From: a virus
Virus record (IMG/VR): IMGVR_UViG_3300046522_000730
Location: 1-43,610 of that record
DNA: 43,610 nucleotides
Reading direction: 5' to 3' (one strand)
Of this stretch, positions 14,801 to 24,092 are shown piece after piece. Both the position numbers and the translations under genes were made by a program. The number at the start of each line of letters is the position of its first letter. The stretch's first letter is position 1. Under the pieces are notes generated by a model that saw nothing but the letters and a program-made list of their open reading frames with translations, did no database searches and was not told the DNA's origin.

Positions 14801-15034
14801 ATGGATACGAAAACCATCATCAAAAAACTTGGGGGCGGCGTAAAGACCGCAGCGCTTTGTGAGGTAACACCAGCAGCAGTTTCCCAATGGATTGGGAATG
14901 GCATTCCTCCTGCTCGGTTGATGTTCCTGAAGCTGGCGCGACCTGAGGTGTTCGATGAAGGCCCCGCGTTATCGCGTTCCGAGGTTGCGCACATGGTGAC
15001 TTCGGAAGCTGCCGAGCCGAGTTCGCAGGCATAA
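14801..15034 (+). CDS. Cro/YdaS-like DNA-binding regulator
   Basis: 77 residues. Starts DTKTIIKKLGGGVKTAALC, then EVTPAAVSQWIGNGIPPARL, a helix-turn-helix of the Cro/YdaS type (about 5-45). The C-terminal 30 residues are polar. As in lambda, it is the first gene rightward of the CI-like gene and would compete for the same operators. No ribosome site is present and the promoter abuts the ATG, so a leaderless message is likely. A rho-independent terminator follows. Confidence 0.82.
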   Translation: MDTKTIIKKLGGGVKTAALCEVTPAAVSQWIGNGIPPARLMFLKLARPEVFDEGPALSRSEVAHMVTSEAAEPSSQA

Positions 15035-15059
15035 AACCAAATGGATTCTCATGATATTC

Positions 15060-15088
15060 GCCGGCAAAAGCATGCCGGCTCTTTTTTT
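15060..15088 (+). terminator. rho-independent terminator after the Cro-like gene
   Basis: Stem GCCGGC/GCCGGC with an eight-base loop, then TC and seven T residues. It would stop early rightward transcription right after cro, like tR1 of lambda, unless antitermination occurs. No N-like antiterminator gene was recognised. Confidence 0.8.
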
Positions 15089-15133
15089 GCTCCCGTTGTT
15101 GCGTACAGGAAATTGATTTCACGAAGGAACGAT

Positions 15134-15484
15134 ATGCACCCAATAAAACCCAATGCTTGGCGCGGTAAAACGTCGCGGGTGAAGTTCCGTGGCGCGGTCT
15201 CCGTGCGGCGCATTAAACGAGCACGCGAAACCATGATCGCCTGCTCGATGATTTCGTTTTCGGGCCCGAGCAACGGCATCGTCGAAATCTGGTGTTGCGA
15301 GACCAGGTCGCGGCTTCTGTTGCCAATGCGCTGGGCCCAGTCCGTAATCGACCGGTTGGCTGCGACGGTGGCCGCTGAAGCTGCACCGGCTGTGGATGGC
15401 CTTGCTCCGCCTATAGCAATGCTATCGAGTCGTGATCGAACGACGTCAGAACCTGAAATAGCTTGCCCTGGTCCTTCTTCGTGA
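15134..15484 (+). CDS. weakly supported open frame in the stretch after cro
   Basis: 116 residues from an ATG with GAAGGAA upstream, beginning HPIKPNAWRGKTSRVKFRGA. It overlaps the end of the minus-strand gene at 15411-15611 by 74 bases, and the opposite strand is also open over most of this interval. I recognise no domain. The region 15089-15410 has no other gene I can support; this frame could be real or chance. Confidence 0.25.
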   Translation: MHPIKPNAWRGKTSRVKFRGAVSVRRIKRARETMIACSMISFSGPSNGIVEIWCCETRSRLLLPMRWAQSVIDRLAATVAAEAAPAVDGLAPPIAMLSSRDRTTSEPEIACPGPSS

Positions 15485-15611
15485 ACTTCCGCGTGCGGTA
15501 GAAGCGCATCGCGACCTTCGCTGCCTGCTGGTCGGTGAGCGTGATTTGGGCGACGACCTGAAAGCGCATGCCGCTGATTGTAAAAACTGTTGGATGCACT
15601 ACAGATTGCAT
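15411..15611 (-). CDS. small phage protein of unknown function
   Basis: 66 residues from the ATG at 15611, with AAGGAG upstream; a longer frame to 15674 lacks a ribosome site. Starts QSVVHPTVFTISGMRFQVVA, then a basic helix (MRFYRTRKFTKKDQGK). It may form a short beta hairpin plus helix. It lies downstream of the 176-residue zinc-ribbon gene on the same strand, as a two-gene unit that opposes the rightward early genes. Confidence 0.55.
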   Translation of the reverse strand: MQSVVHPTVFTISGMRFQVVAQITLTDQQAAKVAMRFYRTRKFTKKDQGKLFQVLTSFDHDSIALL

Positions 15612-15689
15612 TGCCCACTCCTTGAAAGATCGAAATGAAAAAACGGATGGCGAGGCTTTCCCACTGGAGCGCAAAGGCGCGGTCGCTCT

Positions 15690-16220
15690 TTAGTAATTGG
15701 TTATCCAGCGTGTGGGTCCGGTCCGGTTCGTGGCGGCTTGGCCACTGGGCTTCTTCTCTTCTAGATAGGTTTGTTTGCAATCGGAGCAGTAATGGCTGAT
15801 CGAACGATAGTTGTCGATGCGTTTCAGCACGACTTTGATCCCCTTGTCGAAGCACGGCTGGCAAATGTAGTGCTGCGGCTCCGTCGCGATTGGATCGCCC
15901 ACATGGCTGTCCACTGGGGGGACATTCACCCGATACACGAAGACGCCGTCGGAGAGCGCGAAAAGCGCATAGCGGCCGCGCTCCGCGAGGGCTTTCTCGG
16001 CTTTGGCCAGCTTCTCTGTGGCCTCGAAGTGTTGCTGCTGCAGCGTAAGCAACTGGGCTTGGTGACTGAACAAAGCATCCTGGGCCTTGAGCAACTGGTC
16101 GTTCAACTGCGCGACAACCGGAGCAATTTCGTTGAAGTCCCGAACACCGATGACGACTTTGACCAGTTCCTTGGCAACAGTGATAGAGGACGCGGCCGCA
16201 CTGATCATTGAGAAGTCCAT
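15690..16220 (-). CDS. coiled-coil and zinc-ribbon phage protein, unknown function
   Basis: 176 residues from the ATG at 16220 (AGGA upstream). The N-terminus (DFSMISAAASSITVAKELVK) is helical. About 35-85 is a probable coiled coil (LNDQLLKAQDALFSHQAQLL...EATEKLAKAEKAL). Then comes a beta segment RYALFALSDGVFVYRVN and a C-terminal four-Cys zinc ribbon (YICQPCF ... HYCSDCK). Proteins of this layout are scattered in proteobacterial prophages and genomic islands as hypothetical proteins. Its minus-strand place in an otherwise rightward early segment suggests expression from the lysogen, as for a moron; that is inference. Confidence 0.65.
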   Translation of the reverse strand: MDFSMISAAASSITVAKELVKVVIGVRDFNEIAPVVAQLNDQLLKAQDALFSHQAQLLTLQQQHFEATEKLAKAEKALAERGRYALFALSDGVFVYRVNVPPVDSHVGDPIATEPQHYICQPCFDKGIKVVLKRIDNYRSISHYCSDCKQTYLEEKKPSGQAATNRTGPTRWITNY

Positions 16221-16288
16221 AGTTGTTCCTATGCTCGATTGAAGTTGAGGTAGGGAAATAGTAGCGCATTTCGTGACCGGTTTCGTTT

Positions 16289-16318
16289 TTGCAATTATCA
16301 ATGCGGCAATCGTATAGA
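16289..16318 (+). promoter_or_regulatory. possible promoter for the YmfL/replication genes
   Basis: TTGCAA (16289-16294), 18-base spacer, TATAGA (16313-16318), 43 bases before the GTG start at 16362. Read by eye; a promoter here would make up for the terminator after cro. Confidence 0.4.
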
Positions 16319-16361
16319 GCGGCGGTCGTGTTTACAACGTAGGGAATGGAGGGAAATACCT

Positions 16362-16832
16362 GTGAGCGATTTCACAAAGTCCTATCAGGACATGATCACC
16401 GTGCATGGATGGAATGGCACGGCAGCGACGATGGGTATGAAGCGCTCGTCGCTGGAGGCGCGCGTGTACGAGCTTAACGGTCACGGCATGCGCGTCGACA
16501 CCGCGATGATGGTGCAGGCGTATTCGGGCACGACGCTTTTCGCCCAGGCCGTCGCGGCAGCATCGGGTGGCGTGTTCATTGAGCTGCCTCCAGCCGGCCC
16601 GCTGGATGGAATTGAGTTGGAGGGCAAGTTCCACGAGCTGTACGCCGAGATCGGCGATCTGTCGCGGGAATATCGCGCCGCCATCGAGGACGGCGAGATA
16701 GATGCCCGAGAGCGCGTCAAGCTGCAGCGCATCGAGGGAGCCATGCACAAGACGGTGAAGGAGCTGATGACAACGATGTTCCGCGTCTACTGCCGCGCGC
16801 CGGCGGCCAAGCCCTCTTTGAATCAAGACTAA
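16362..16832 (+). CDS. YmfL-family (CII-like) phage regulator
   Basis: 156 residues, GTG start with GGAGG upstream. The N-terminal part KSYQDMITVHGWNGTAATMG...LEARVYELNG is the YmfL helix-turn-helix pattern, followed by MVQAYSGTTLFAQAVAAASGG and a C-terminal helical region with EDGEIDARERVKLQRIEGAM. YmfL proteins sit between cro and replication genes in lambdoid prophages, in the position of CII. Likely a transcription regulator of the lysis-lysogeny choice or of replication; direct targets are not visible. Confidence 0.8.
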   Translation: MSDFTKSYQDMITVHGWNGTAATMGMKRSSLEARVYELNGHGMRVDTAMMVQAYSGTTLFAQAVAAASGGVFIELPPAGPLDGIELEGKFHELYAEIGDLSREYRAAIEDGEIDARERVKLQRIEGAMHKTVKELMTTMFRVYCRAPAAKPSLNQD

Positions 16833-16851
16833 TCGTCGCGCGCGCTCACGA

Positions 16852-17763
<912 letters not shown>

Positions 17764-18414
17764 AGCGGCGATTCCGCACGATTGGATCGAAAGCTTGTTT
17801 CAGAAAATGACCTACACCTACGGCGTCAAGTTCGCCGATCAGTGGGTTGGCATCGACACGTCGGCCGTGAAGCGGCATTGGGCGCTGGAGCTGGGCGCGC
17901 TGACGGACGAGCAGCTGCGCACCGGCGTGCTGGCGCTGAAGACGCGCAACTGGCCGCCCACGCTGCCGGAGTTCATTGCCCTTTGCCGGCCGCCGCTGGA
18001 TCCCGTCGTCGCCTTCCATGAAGCGGTGGAACAAGGTGGCCGCCGTGACCGTGGCGAGCCGGATGAATGGTCGACCCCGGCCATCTACTGGGCATGGGTT
18101 CGGGTCGGCCGGCGCGAGGTGGCCACGCAGCCATACGCTGCGCTCAAGTCACGCTGGGAGGCGGCGCTGGTCGCCGAGCTGGGTAAGTCCGTGATGCCGC
18201 CCGTGCCCGCGCCGGCGCCGGCACTTCCGGCGCCTGGCAAGTCCGCGACGGCGCCTGCCCAGGCCAAGGCGCTGCTCGCACAGCTGAAGATCAAGGACCA
18301 GAATACGAGACCTGAGGGCGATGGCCGCCAGTGGGCGCGCGATGTGCTGGCGCGTGGAAACGCTGCATCCCTCCACTGCATGAAGCTGGCGCAGCAGGCG
18401 CTGGGGCTGAGCTG

Positions 18415-19167
18415 ATGGGCATCGACGTACGGGAGGCTATCGCGGCACTGTCCGCCATCGGTACCGCCGGCCAGAAGCAAGTGCGGTTCGCCACCAGGGT
18501 GGCGCTGACGCGCACGGCCAAGGCTGCGGCAGAGGCCGAGGTGCGCGAGATGCGTGACGTGTTCAGGAGCCCGACGCCGTACACCCTGAACAGTGTGTAC
18601 GTACGGCCTGCTACCAGCACCAGGCTGGAGGCCGAGGTCAAACTCAAGGACGATGCGACCAAGGCGGTGCCGGCATCGAAGTTCCTCGCCGCCCAGGTGA
18701 GCGGGGGCCAGCGCGGGCTGAAGCGTTTCGAGCGCGCGCTCACCGCTGCAGGCGTCATGCCGGTGGGCTACCGCGCCGTGCCGGGCAAGGGCGCCAAGCT
18801 GGACGCCTACGGCAACATGAGCAGGGGGCAGATCGTGCAGATCCTCGCCTTCTTCCGCGCCTTCCCTGAGATGGGCTACAAGGCCAACATGACCGACAAG
18901 GGCAAGGCCCGGCTGGCGCGCGGCAGCAAGCGCGTGCAGGGCTTCGTCTACTTCGTCGGCTCGCCGGGCGATCGCCTGCCGTTGGGCGTCTACCAGCGCG
19001 TCAGCTTCCACGGCGGCACGGCCATCAAGCCGGTGCTGCTGTTCGTGCGCTCGGCCGTCTACCAGCCCGTCTTCGACTTTCAGTACGTGGTCGAGCAGAC
19101 GGTTAACACCGAGTTCGGGGGCGAGTTCGCCAAGGCCTACATCGAGGCACAGGAGACCGCGCGATGA
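18415..19167 (+). CDS. phage protein of unknown function between replication and packaging genes
   Basis: 250 residues from the ATG that shares a base with the preceding stop. Basic, with RFATRVALTRTAKAAAEAEV (helix) early and a beta-rich C-terminal half (VQGFVYFVGSPG, VYQRVSFHGG, AIKPVLLFVRSAVYQP). The layout recalls minor structural proteins of the HK97 gp10/lambda Z type: a helical N-terminus, a basic middle and VLLFV strands. Placed before the terminase it would be out of the usual order for such a protein. I leave the function open. Confidence 0.55.
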   Translation: MGIDVREAIAALSAIGTAGQKQVRFATRVALTRTAKAAAEAEVREMRDVFRSPTPYTLNSVYVRPATSTRLEAEVKLKDDATKAVPASKFLAAQVSGGQRGLKRFERALTAAGVMPVGYRAVPGKGAKLDAYGNMSRGQIVQILAFFRAFPEMGYKANMTDKGKARLARGSKRVQGFVYFVGSPGDRLPLGVYQRVSFHGGTAIKPVLLFVRSAVYQPVFDFQYVVEQTVNTEFGGEFAKAYIEAQETAR

Positions 19168-19323
19168 CCGCCGCGACGACCGCGCCAGGGCGCGATTTAA
19201 TGCATCCGTGGAAACAAGTGCCATGTCACAACATTTCCCCAAGGTACTCCCTAGCCTCGGGTGTCAGGGGTAATTCGAACCCTGACTTCGCGCTAGTCAC
19301 AGGGCCATTGCTAGGGGGTTGTA
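19168..19323. other. noncoding stretch before the terminase, candidate cos region
   Basis: 156 bases without a gene. Contains an inverted repeat GTCAGGG (19263-19269) / CCCTGAC (19280-19286) with a ten-base loop and no T tract. In lambdoid phages cos lies just upstream of the small terminase gene, so this is where it would be expected; no cohesive-end sequence can be recognised by eye. Confidence 0.35.
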
Positions 19324-19848
19324 TTGTCAGATCATGACCTGACCAAGCCTATGACCCAAGCTGATTTCGGTTCGCTGGTCGGCATCAGCCAGCAGGCCGT
19401 CGGCAACCTGGTCGGACGTGGCGTGCTCGACACCGGCGCGCCGGGCTTGCAGATGCTGCACGCCTACTGCTCGCACCTACGCGAGCAGGCCGCCGGCCGC
19501 GCCGCCAACGGCGATCTGGATTTGGCGACCGAGCGGGCAGGCCTGGCGCGCGAGCAGCGCATCCGCGTCGCGCTGCAGAACGCCGTCACGCAGAAAGAGC
19601 TGGCCCCCGTGGCGCTGCTGGAGGAGGTGTTGTCGAAAGCCGGCGCGCGCATCGCCGGCATGCTCGAAGCAATACCCGGCGGCGTCCGCCGGCGCGTGCC
19701 GGCGCTGTCGGCTGAGGAAATCACAACGATCGGCGCCGAGATCGCGCGCGTGCGCAACATCGTGGCCGCCATGTCCCTGGCCGACCTGCGGGATGAAGAG
19801 GCCGGCAAGGATGCCGACGAGCTGGTCGACGAGGAGATCGAGCCGTGA
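19324..19848 (+). CDS. terminase small subunit, Nu1-like
   Basis: 174 residues from a TTG with AGGGGG six bases upstream; an ATG at 19351 is the alternative. The N-terminal KPMTQADFGSLVGISQQAVG is a winged-helix/HTH DNA-binding motif of the Nu1 type. Then come a helical middle (TERAGLAREQRIRVALQNAV) and an acidic C-terminus (ADELVDEEIEP) that would contact the large subunit. Nu1 binds cos and brings the large subunit to the DNA. Overlaps the large subunit start by four bases. Confidence 0.82.
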   Translation: MSDHDLTKPMTQADFGSLVGISQQAVGNLVGRGVLDTGAPGLQMLHAYCSHLREQAAGRAANGDLDLATERAGLAREQRIRVALQNAVTQKELAPVALLEEVLSKAGARIAGMLEAIPGGVRRRVPALSAEEITTIGAEIARVRNIVAAMSLADLRDEEAGKDADELVDEEIEP

Positions 19849-21929
19849 GCAACATGTACGAGGTCGTCAACTGGCGGTCGCCGGAACTCGCTTCCACGCT
19901 GGCGCGCGGGCTGGGCACCTTCGGCGTGCCGGAGCCGATGACGTTGGAGGAGTGGTCGCGCGAGCACTTCTATTTGTCCAAAGAATCCTCGTATGTCGAG
20001 CAGGACTGGCGGCCGTGGCCGTTCCAGCGCGCCATCATGGCCTGCATCAGCAACGACGACATCCGCTTCATCGATTTCATGAAGTCGGCCCGCGTGGGCT
20101 ACACGAAAATCCTCCTGGCCGCGATCGGCTACTTCGCCGAGCACAAGCGCCGCAACCAGGCGCTCTGGCAGCCGACGGACGGCGACAACGACGAGTTCGT
20201 CAAGACCGAGCTCGACACCATGTTGCGCGACGTCAAGGTGATGGCCAAGGCGATGCCGGCCCATATGGCGCGCCACAAGGACAACACGCTGGCGCAGAAG
20301 AAGTTCCTCGGCTGCCTGCTGCACACGCGCGGTGGCACGGCGGCGCGCGCCTACCGCCGCATCTCGGTGGACGTCGCGTTCCTGGACGAGCTGGATGCTT
20401 TCCTGCGGGACATCGAGAAAGAGGGCTCGCCGGACAAGCTGGCCGCCAAGCGCGTCGAAGGCGCCACCTTCCCGAAGATGGTCACCGGATCCACGCCGAA
20501 GCTGTCCGGCTTCTCGCTGATCGAGGACCGCTACAACGGGGCCGACGAGCGCTTCAAATACGCCATCCCGTGCCCGGGCTGCTGCCTGTTCCATCCGCTG
20601 GCATGGGGCAAAAAGGACGAGACGACCGGGTTCAAATGGGTCAACGGTGATCCGGCGTCGGTGCGGCACCTCTGCCCGAATCAGGAATGCAGTTTGCTGA
20701 TCACCCAGGCCGAGTATCTGGCGGTAGCGGAGCAGGGCCGCTGGCAAAACAGCGACGGCAGCATCACGATCGACAGCGCCGGCGTATTCCGCAACGGTGC
20801 CGGCGCGGTGATCGCGCCGCTCCAGCACATCGCCTTCCACGTCTGGACCGCATATAGCCCGGTGGCGACGTGGGCCAACCTGGTCGACGAATTCCTGGAA
20901 GCGTTCGAGAAGGCGCAAAGCGGCGACATCACCAAGCTGAAGACGTTCACCAATACCACGCTGGGCCTGCCGTGGGCGCTGGAGATGGAAAAGACCGACG
21001 CCGAGCAGCTGAAGGAGCGCGCCGAGCCGCACACCTTCGGCACCGTGCCGCGCGGCGGCCTGCTGTTGCTCGCCGGCGGCGACACCCAGGACAACCGCAT
21101 CGAGATCACGGTGCGCGCCTACGGTCGCGGGTGCGAGACCTGGCAGGTCGATTACAAAATCTTCTACGGCAACCCTTCCGAGGACCAGGTCTGGCAGGAC
21201 ATCGCCGAGTACCTGTTCGAAACCGAATTCCAGCACGCCGCCGGCAGCAAGCTGAAGATCCACGCCACTTCGATCGACACGCAGGGCCACCACACGCAAG
21301 CCGTCTACAACTTCGTGCACACGCACGCGGACAAGAAGGTCTTCGCGGTGCGTGGCAGCTCCGGCCGGGAGAAGCACATCAAGGACGGGGTCTCCCGAGT
21401 CGACATCGACTGGCGCGGCAAGGTTCGCAAGCGCGGGCTGATGTTGTGGCGGGTCGGCACCAACATGGCGAAGGACCTCATCTATGGCCGCCTCAGCATC
21501 GAGCGGCCAGGAGCGGGCTACATGCATTTTTCAAAGGACGCGACCGATGAATTCTTCAAGCAAATGGCAGGCGAGGCTCGCGTTGAGCGAGCTACCGCCC
21601 ACGGAAAGGAATCGCGCTGGACGGCGATGCGTAAGCGCGTTGAAGCATGGGATTGCACGGTCTACCTGGTATGGCTCGAAACCCACCTGGAGCTGGCGAA
21701 GAAGGCCGCGAAGTTCTGGGACCAGTTGGAGGCGGAAGTACAGCCGGCCATCGGCGATCTGTTCAACACGCCGATGACGATCACCACCCCGACCGCTGCG
21801 GCGCCGGCGCGGCCCGATGCCCCAGCGCCGGAGCCAGCGGCCGCGCGCCCAGCTGCAGCATCGCAGCAGTCACACAGCACAAGCAGCCCCTTCGCATCGG
21901 ACGATTGGGCAAGTAGAGGATTTAGATGA
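19845..21929 (+). CDS. terminase large subunit, lambda GpA family
   Basis: 694 residues. The N-terminal ATPase has MTLEEWSREHFYLS early, a Walker-A-type segment KSARVGYTK (about 80-88) and a Walker B VDVAFLDELDAF with D181-E182. Cys pairs at about 243-285 (CPGC...CPNQEC) are also seen in GpA proteins. The nuclease half includes LLLAGGDTQDNRIEI, where the Asp would be a metal ligand, and IDTQGHHTQAVYNF. The last 60 residues are Ala/Pro-rich and variable. Drives ATP-dependent DNA packaging and cuts cos. Confidence 0.95.
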   Translation: MSNMYEVVNWRSPELASTLARGLGTFGVPEPMTLEEWSREHFYLSKESSYVEQDWRPWPFQRAIMACISNDDIRFIDFMKSARVGYTKILLAAIGYFAEHKRRNQALWQPTDGDNDEFVKTELDTMLRDVKVMAKAMPAHMARHKDNTLAQKKFLGCLLHTRGGTAARAYRRISVDVAFLDELDAFLRDIEKEGSPDKLAAKRVEGATFPKMVTGSTPKLSGFSLIEDRYNGADERFKYAIPCPGCCLFHPLAWGKKDETTGFKWVNGDPASVRHLCPNQECSLLITQAEYLAVAEQGRWQNSDGSITIDSAGVFRNGAGAVIAPLQHIAFHVWTAYSPVATWANLVDEFLEAFEKAQSGDITKLKTFTNTTLGLPWALEMEKTDAEQLKERAEPHTFGTVPRGGLLLLAGGDTQDNRIEITVRAYGRGCETWQVDYKIFYGNPSEDQVWQDIAEYLFETEFQHAAGSKLKIHATSIDTQGHHTQAVYNFVHTHADKKVFAVRGSSGREKHIKDGVSRVDIDWRGKVRKRGLMLWRVGTNMAKDLIYGRLSIERPGAGYMHFSKDATDEFFKQMAGEARVERATAHGKESRWTAMRKRVEAWDCTVYLVWLETHLELAKKAAKFWDQLEAEVQPAIGDLFNTPMTITTPTAAAPARPDAPAPEPAAARPAAASQQSHSTSSPFASDDWASRGFR

Positions 21930-22285
21930 GTCAAGAACAACAGTACGACATCATCAGCGCGATGATCCACGAGGCGCGGACATTGCTGGGCGCAGAGGTG
22001 TTCGCCGAGGACGTGGTGAACAAGCTGGAGGCCCGGCTGAGGCTTGATTGGGGCGGCCAGGCGGTCTACGTCAAAAAGATCGCCGTCGATGTCGAGGCCC
22101 GCCGTCAAGCGATCCGCGCGCGCTACAACATGACCAACCGGCGCGAACTACAGGCGGAATTCGGCATCAGCCGTGGTCAGTTCTATAAGGATTTGCGCAG
22201 CGCGGACGAGGCTGCGGGTGTCTCCTCTTTCCGTAGAAAAGAGACTCGGCACACGGTAACTTCAGGCGTCCATACCGAGGAATGA
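21926..22285 (+). CDS. Mor-family-like transcription regulator
   Basis: 119 residues, overlapping the terminase stop by four bases. WGGQAVYVKK at about 42-51 followed by ARRQAIRARYNMTNRRELQA and EFGISRGQFYKDLR is the Mor/C-type pattern: a G-G-x-x-x-Y dimer strand and a C-terminal helix-turn-helix. Mor proteins activate middle and late genes in Mu-like phages. A Mor-type gene between terminase and gpW in a lambdoid head cluster is unusual. Its 3' end contains one copy of a 27-base repeat that recurs at 26497. Confidence 0.72.
   Translation: MSQEQQYDIISAMIHEARTLLGAEVFAEDVVNKLEARLRLDWGGQAVYVKKIAVDVEARRQAIRARYNMTNRRELQAEFGISRGQFYKDLRSADEAAGVSSFRRKETRHTVTSGVHTEE
22220..22246 (+). repeat. 27-base repeat, copy 1 (inside the Mor-like gene)
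   Basis: Matches the copy at 26497-26523 in 24 of 27 positions. It is an imperfect inverted repeat beginning GTCTCCTCTTT and ending AAAAGAGACT, and here codes for part of VSSFRRKET. Confidence 0.85.
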
Positions 22286-22288
22286 CTT

Positions 22289-22519
22289 ATGACCGCCGCC
22301 ACCACAATGCTCGCCAAGTACATGACCGCCGAAACCGCCATCCTCGAAGGAAAGGAAGTCCGCTTCGGCGATCGGACCCTTCGCATGGAGGATCTGAAGG
22401 AAGTGCGCGCCGGCCGGATTGAGTGGGAGCAGCGTGTCGCCGCCGAGACGGCATTGGGCGCTGGTCGGCCGACCTTTGGCGGCGTCGGCTTTTCGCTTGC
22501 GAACTTCCGAGGCGAATGA
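22289..22519 (+). CDS. gpW-like head-tail joining protein
   Basis: 76 residues. Typical gpW layout: an N-terminal helix (LAKYMTAETAILEGKEVRFG), a beta hairpin (RFGDRTLRM) and a second helix (EDLKEVRAGRIEWEQRVAAE). It lies between terminase and portal, as W does in lambda. It fits in the head after DNA packaging and makes the site for the FII-like protein. Its stop overlaps the portal start. Confidence 0.88.
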   Translation: MTAATTMLAKYMTAETAILEGKEVRFGDRTLRMEDLKEVRAGRIEWEQRVAAETALGAGRPTFGGVGFSLANFRGE

Positions 22520-24075
22520 TGATGCCGTCGGCCCCGAAAGTTCAGCTTAACCTGCTGGACCGCATCATCTCCTTCGTCGCGCCAAACGCCGGCTTGCGGC
22601 GCTTGCACTCCCGGCACGTCCTGAACCAGTATGAGGCGGCCAAGCCTTCACGCCTGCGCAAGGCCGCGCGCGACAACCGCTCTCCGGATGCGCAGGTGCA
22701 GCAGGGGGCCGTCGCGCTGCGCGGTCTGGCGCGCAACCTGGAGCAGAACCATGATATCGCTCGCGGCGCGTTGCGGACGATGGTCAACAACGTCATCGGC
22801 CCAGGCGGCATCGGCATCGAGCCGCAGCCGCGCCGCCGGGATGGCACGATCCACGAAGAATATGCGCTGGCCTTGCGCGAGGGCTGGCGCAACTGGTGCC
22901 TGAACCCCGAAGTGACGCAAAAGCACCACTGGGCAAAGGTGCAGCGCCTGGTCTGCAATACCTGGTTCCGCGACGGCGAGTGCTTCAGCCAGCGCCTCAA
23001 GGGCACCGTGCCGCTGCTGGATCACGCCACGCGCGTACCGTATTCGCTGGAGCTGATGGAGCCTGACCTCGTCCCGATGGATTATTTCGACGAATCGAAG
23101 GGCATCCAGCAGGGCATCGAACGCAACACATGGGGCCGCGCCGTCGGCTACTGGTGCTATAAGGCATTCCCGGACGGGCTCGGCTGGTCGAAGCGAAGCT
23201 ATGACGTCAAGCGCATCGCCGCCGCCAACATGCACCATATCGCGTCGGTCGATCGCATCGGCCAGATTCGCGGCGTCTCGATCTTTGCCAGCGTCATCAC
23301 GCGGCTGGAAGACATCAAGGATTACGAGGAGTCGGAACGCATTGCCGCCAAGGTGGCCGCCTCGTTGACCGCGTACGTCAAGCGCGGCGCTCCGGATATG
23401 TACGGCGATTCGAGCGTGGCTGGCCCGGCCGACGCCGCGCCGCCGCAGATCGGCATGTCGCCCGGGATGATCATCCAGGGACTAAAGGTGGGCGAAGAAA
23501 TCGGCATGATCGATTCGAATCGTCCCAACCCGAACCTGATCACGTTCCGCAGTGGCCAGCTGCGTGCCGCCGTCGCTGGTATCGGCGCCAGCTATTCCAG
23601 CGTCGCCCGCGACTACGGCGGCACCTATTCTGCACAGCGCCAGGAGCTGGTGGAGCAGTGGATCAATTATGCAGTCCTCACCGACGACTTCGTCGGTCAG
23701 TACGTGCAGCCGGTCTGGCAGGATTTTGTGCAGATCGCGCACATCTCCGGCGTCATCAAGGCGCCGAAGGACGTGGACCCGGACACGATGGACGACGCAC
23801 TCTTCGTCGGCCAATCCATGCCGTGGATCGACCCGCTGAAAGAGGCGTTGGCGTGGACGGCGCTGGTGCAGGCTGGTTTCGCCAGCGAGGTAGAAGTCAT
23901 GCGCAAGCGCGGAGCCAACCCGCGTGACGTGCTGGAACAGATCAACGCACACCGGACGGCTGCCGGGAAGATGGGGCTGTACTTTTCCTCCGACTTCGCA
24001 AACGTCATGAAACAACCGGCAGCGCCGGCCGAACCGGCGTCGCCACCTCCTCAAACCGAAGAACAGGCCGAGTAG
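22516..24075 (+). CDS. portal protein, lambda gpB family
   Basis: 519 residues from the ATG at 22516 (ATGA overlap with gpW; two more ATGs follow at once). Features of the lambda-B portal family: LRRLHSRHVLNQYEAAKPSR at the start, DNRSPDAQVQQGAVALRGLAR, HDIARGALRTMVNNVIGPGG, and a long stem/wing region (IGASYSSVARDYGGTYSAQR). Forms the dodecameric ring through which DNA enters. The C-terminal 30 residues are Pro/Glu-rich. Followed after 17 bases by an 84-residue gene that is not part of the standard order. Confidence 0.93.
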   Translation: MMMPSAPKVQLNLLDRIISFVAPNAGLRRLHSRHVLNQYEAAKPSRLRKAARDNRSPDAQVQQGAVALRGLARNLEQNHDIARGALRTMVNNVIGPGGIGIEPQPRRRDGTIHEEYALALREGWRNWCLNPEVTQKHHWAKVQRLVCNTWFRDGECFSQRLKGTVPLLDHATRVPYSLELMEPDLVPMDYFDESKGIQQGIERNTWGRAVGYWCYKAFPDGLGWSKRSYDVKRIAAANMHHIASVDRIGQIRGVSIFASVITRLEDIKDYEESERIAAKVAASLTAYVKRGAPDMYGDSSVAGPADAAPPQIGMSPGMIIQGLKVGEEIGMIDSNRPNPNLITFRSGQLRAAVAGIGASYSSVARDYGGTYSAQRQELVEQWINYAVLTDDFVGQYVQPVWQDFVQIAHISGVIKAPKDVDPDTMDDALFVGQSMPWIDPLKEALAWTALVQAGFASEVEVMRKRGANPRDVLEQINAHRTAAGKMGLYFSSDFANVMKQPAAPAEPASPPPQTEEQAE

Positions 24076-24092
24076 CCTGCAGGAAGGACACC

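Noticed and set aside
15049-16269. A 406-codon minus-strand open frame across the two small minus genes
   Set aside because: It runs in another frame over genes with better starts and recognisable features (zinc ribbon, ribosome sites). Its left part (15049-15410) is discussed as undecided.
19263-19286. Possible tRNA fragment (TTCGAA within a hairpin, like a T-arm)
   Set aside because: No acceptor or anticodon arm around it; the stem is a simple inverted repeat.
19464-21527. A 687-codon minus-strand open frame opposite the terminase genes
   Set aside because: It is antisense to the well-supported Nu1 and GpA genes and its translation looks like a codon shadow.
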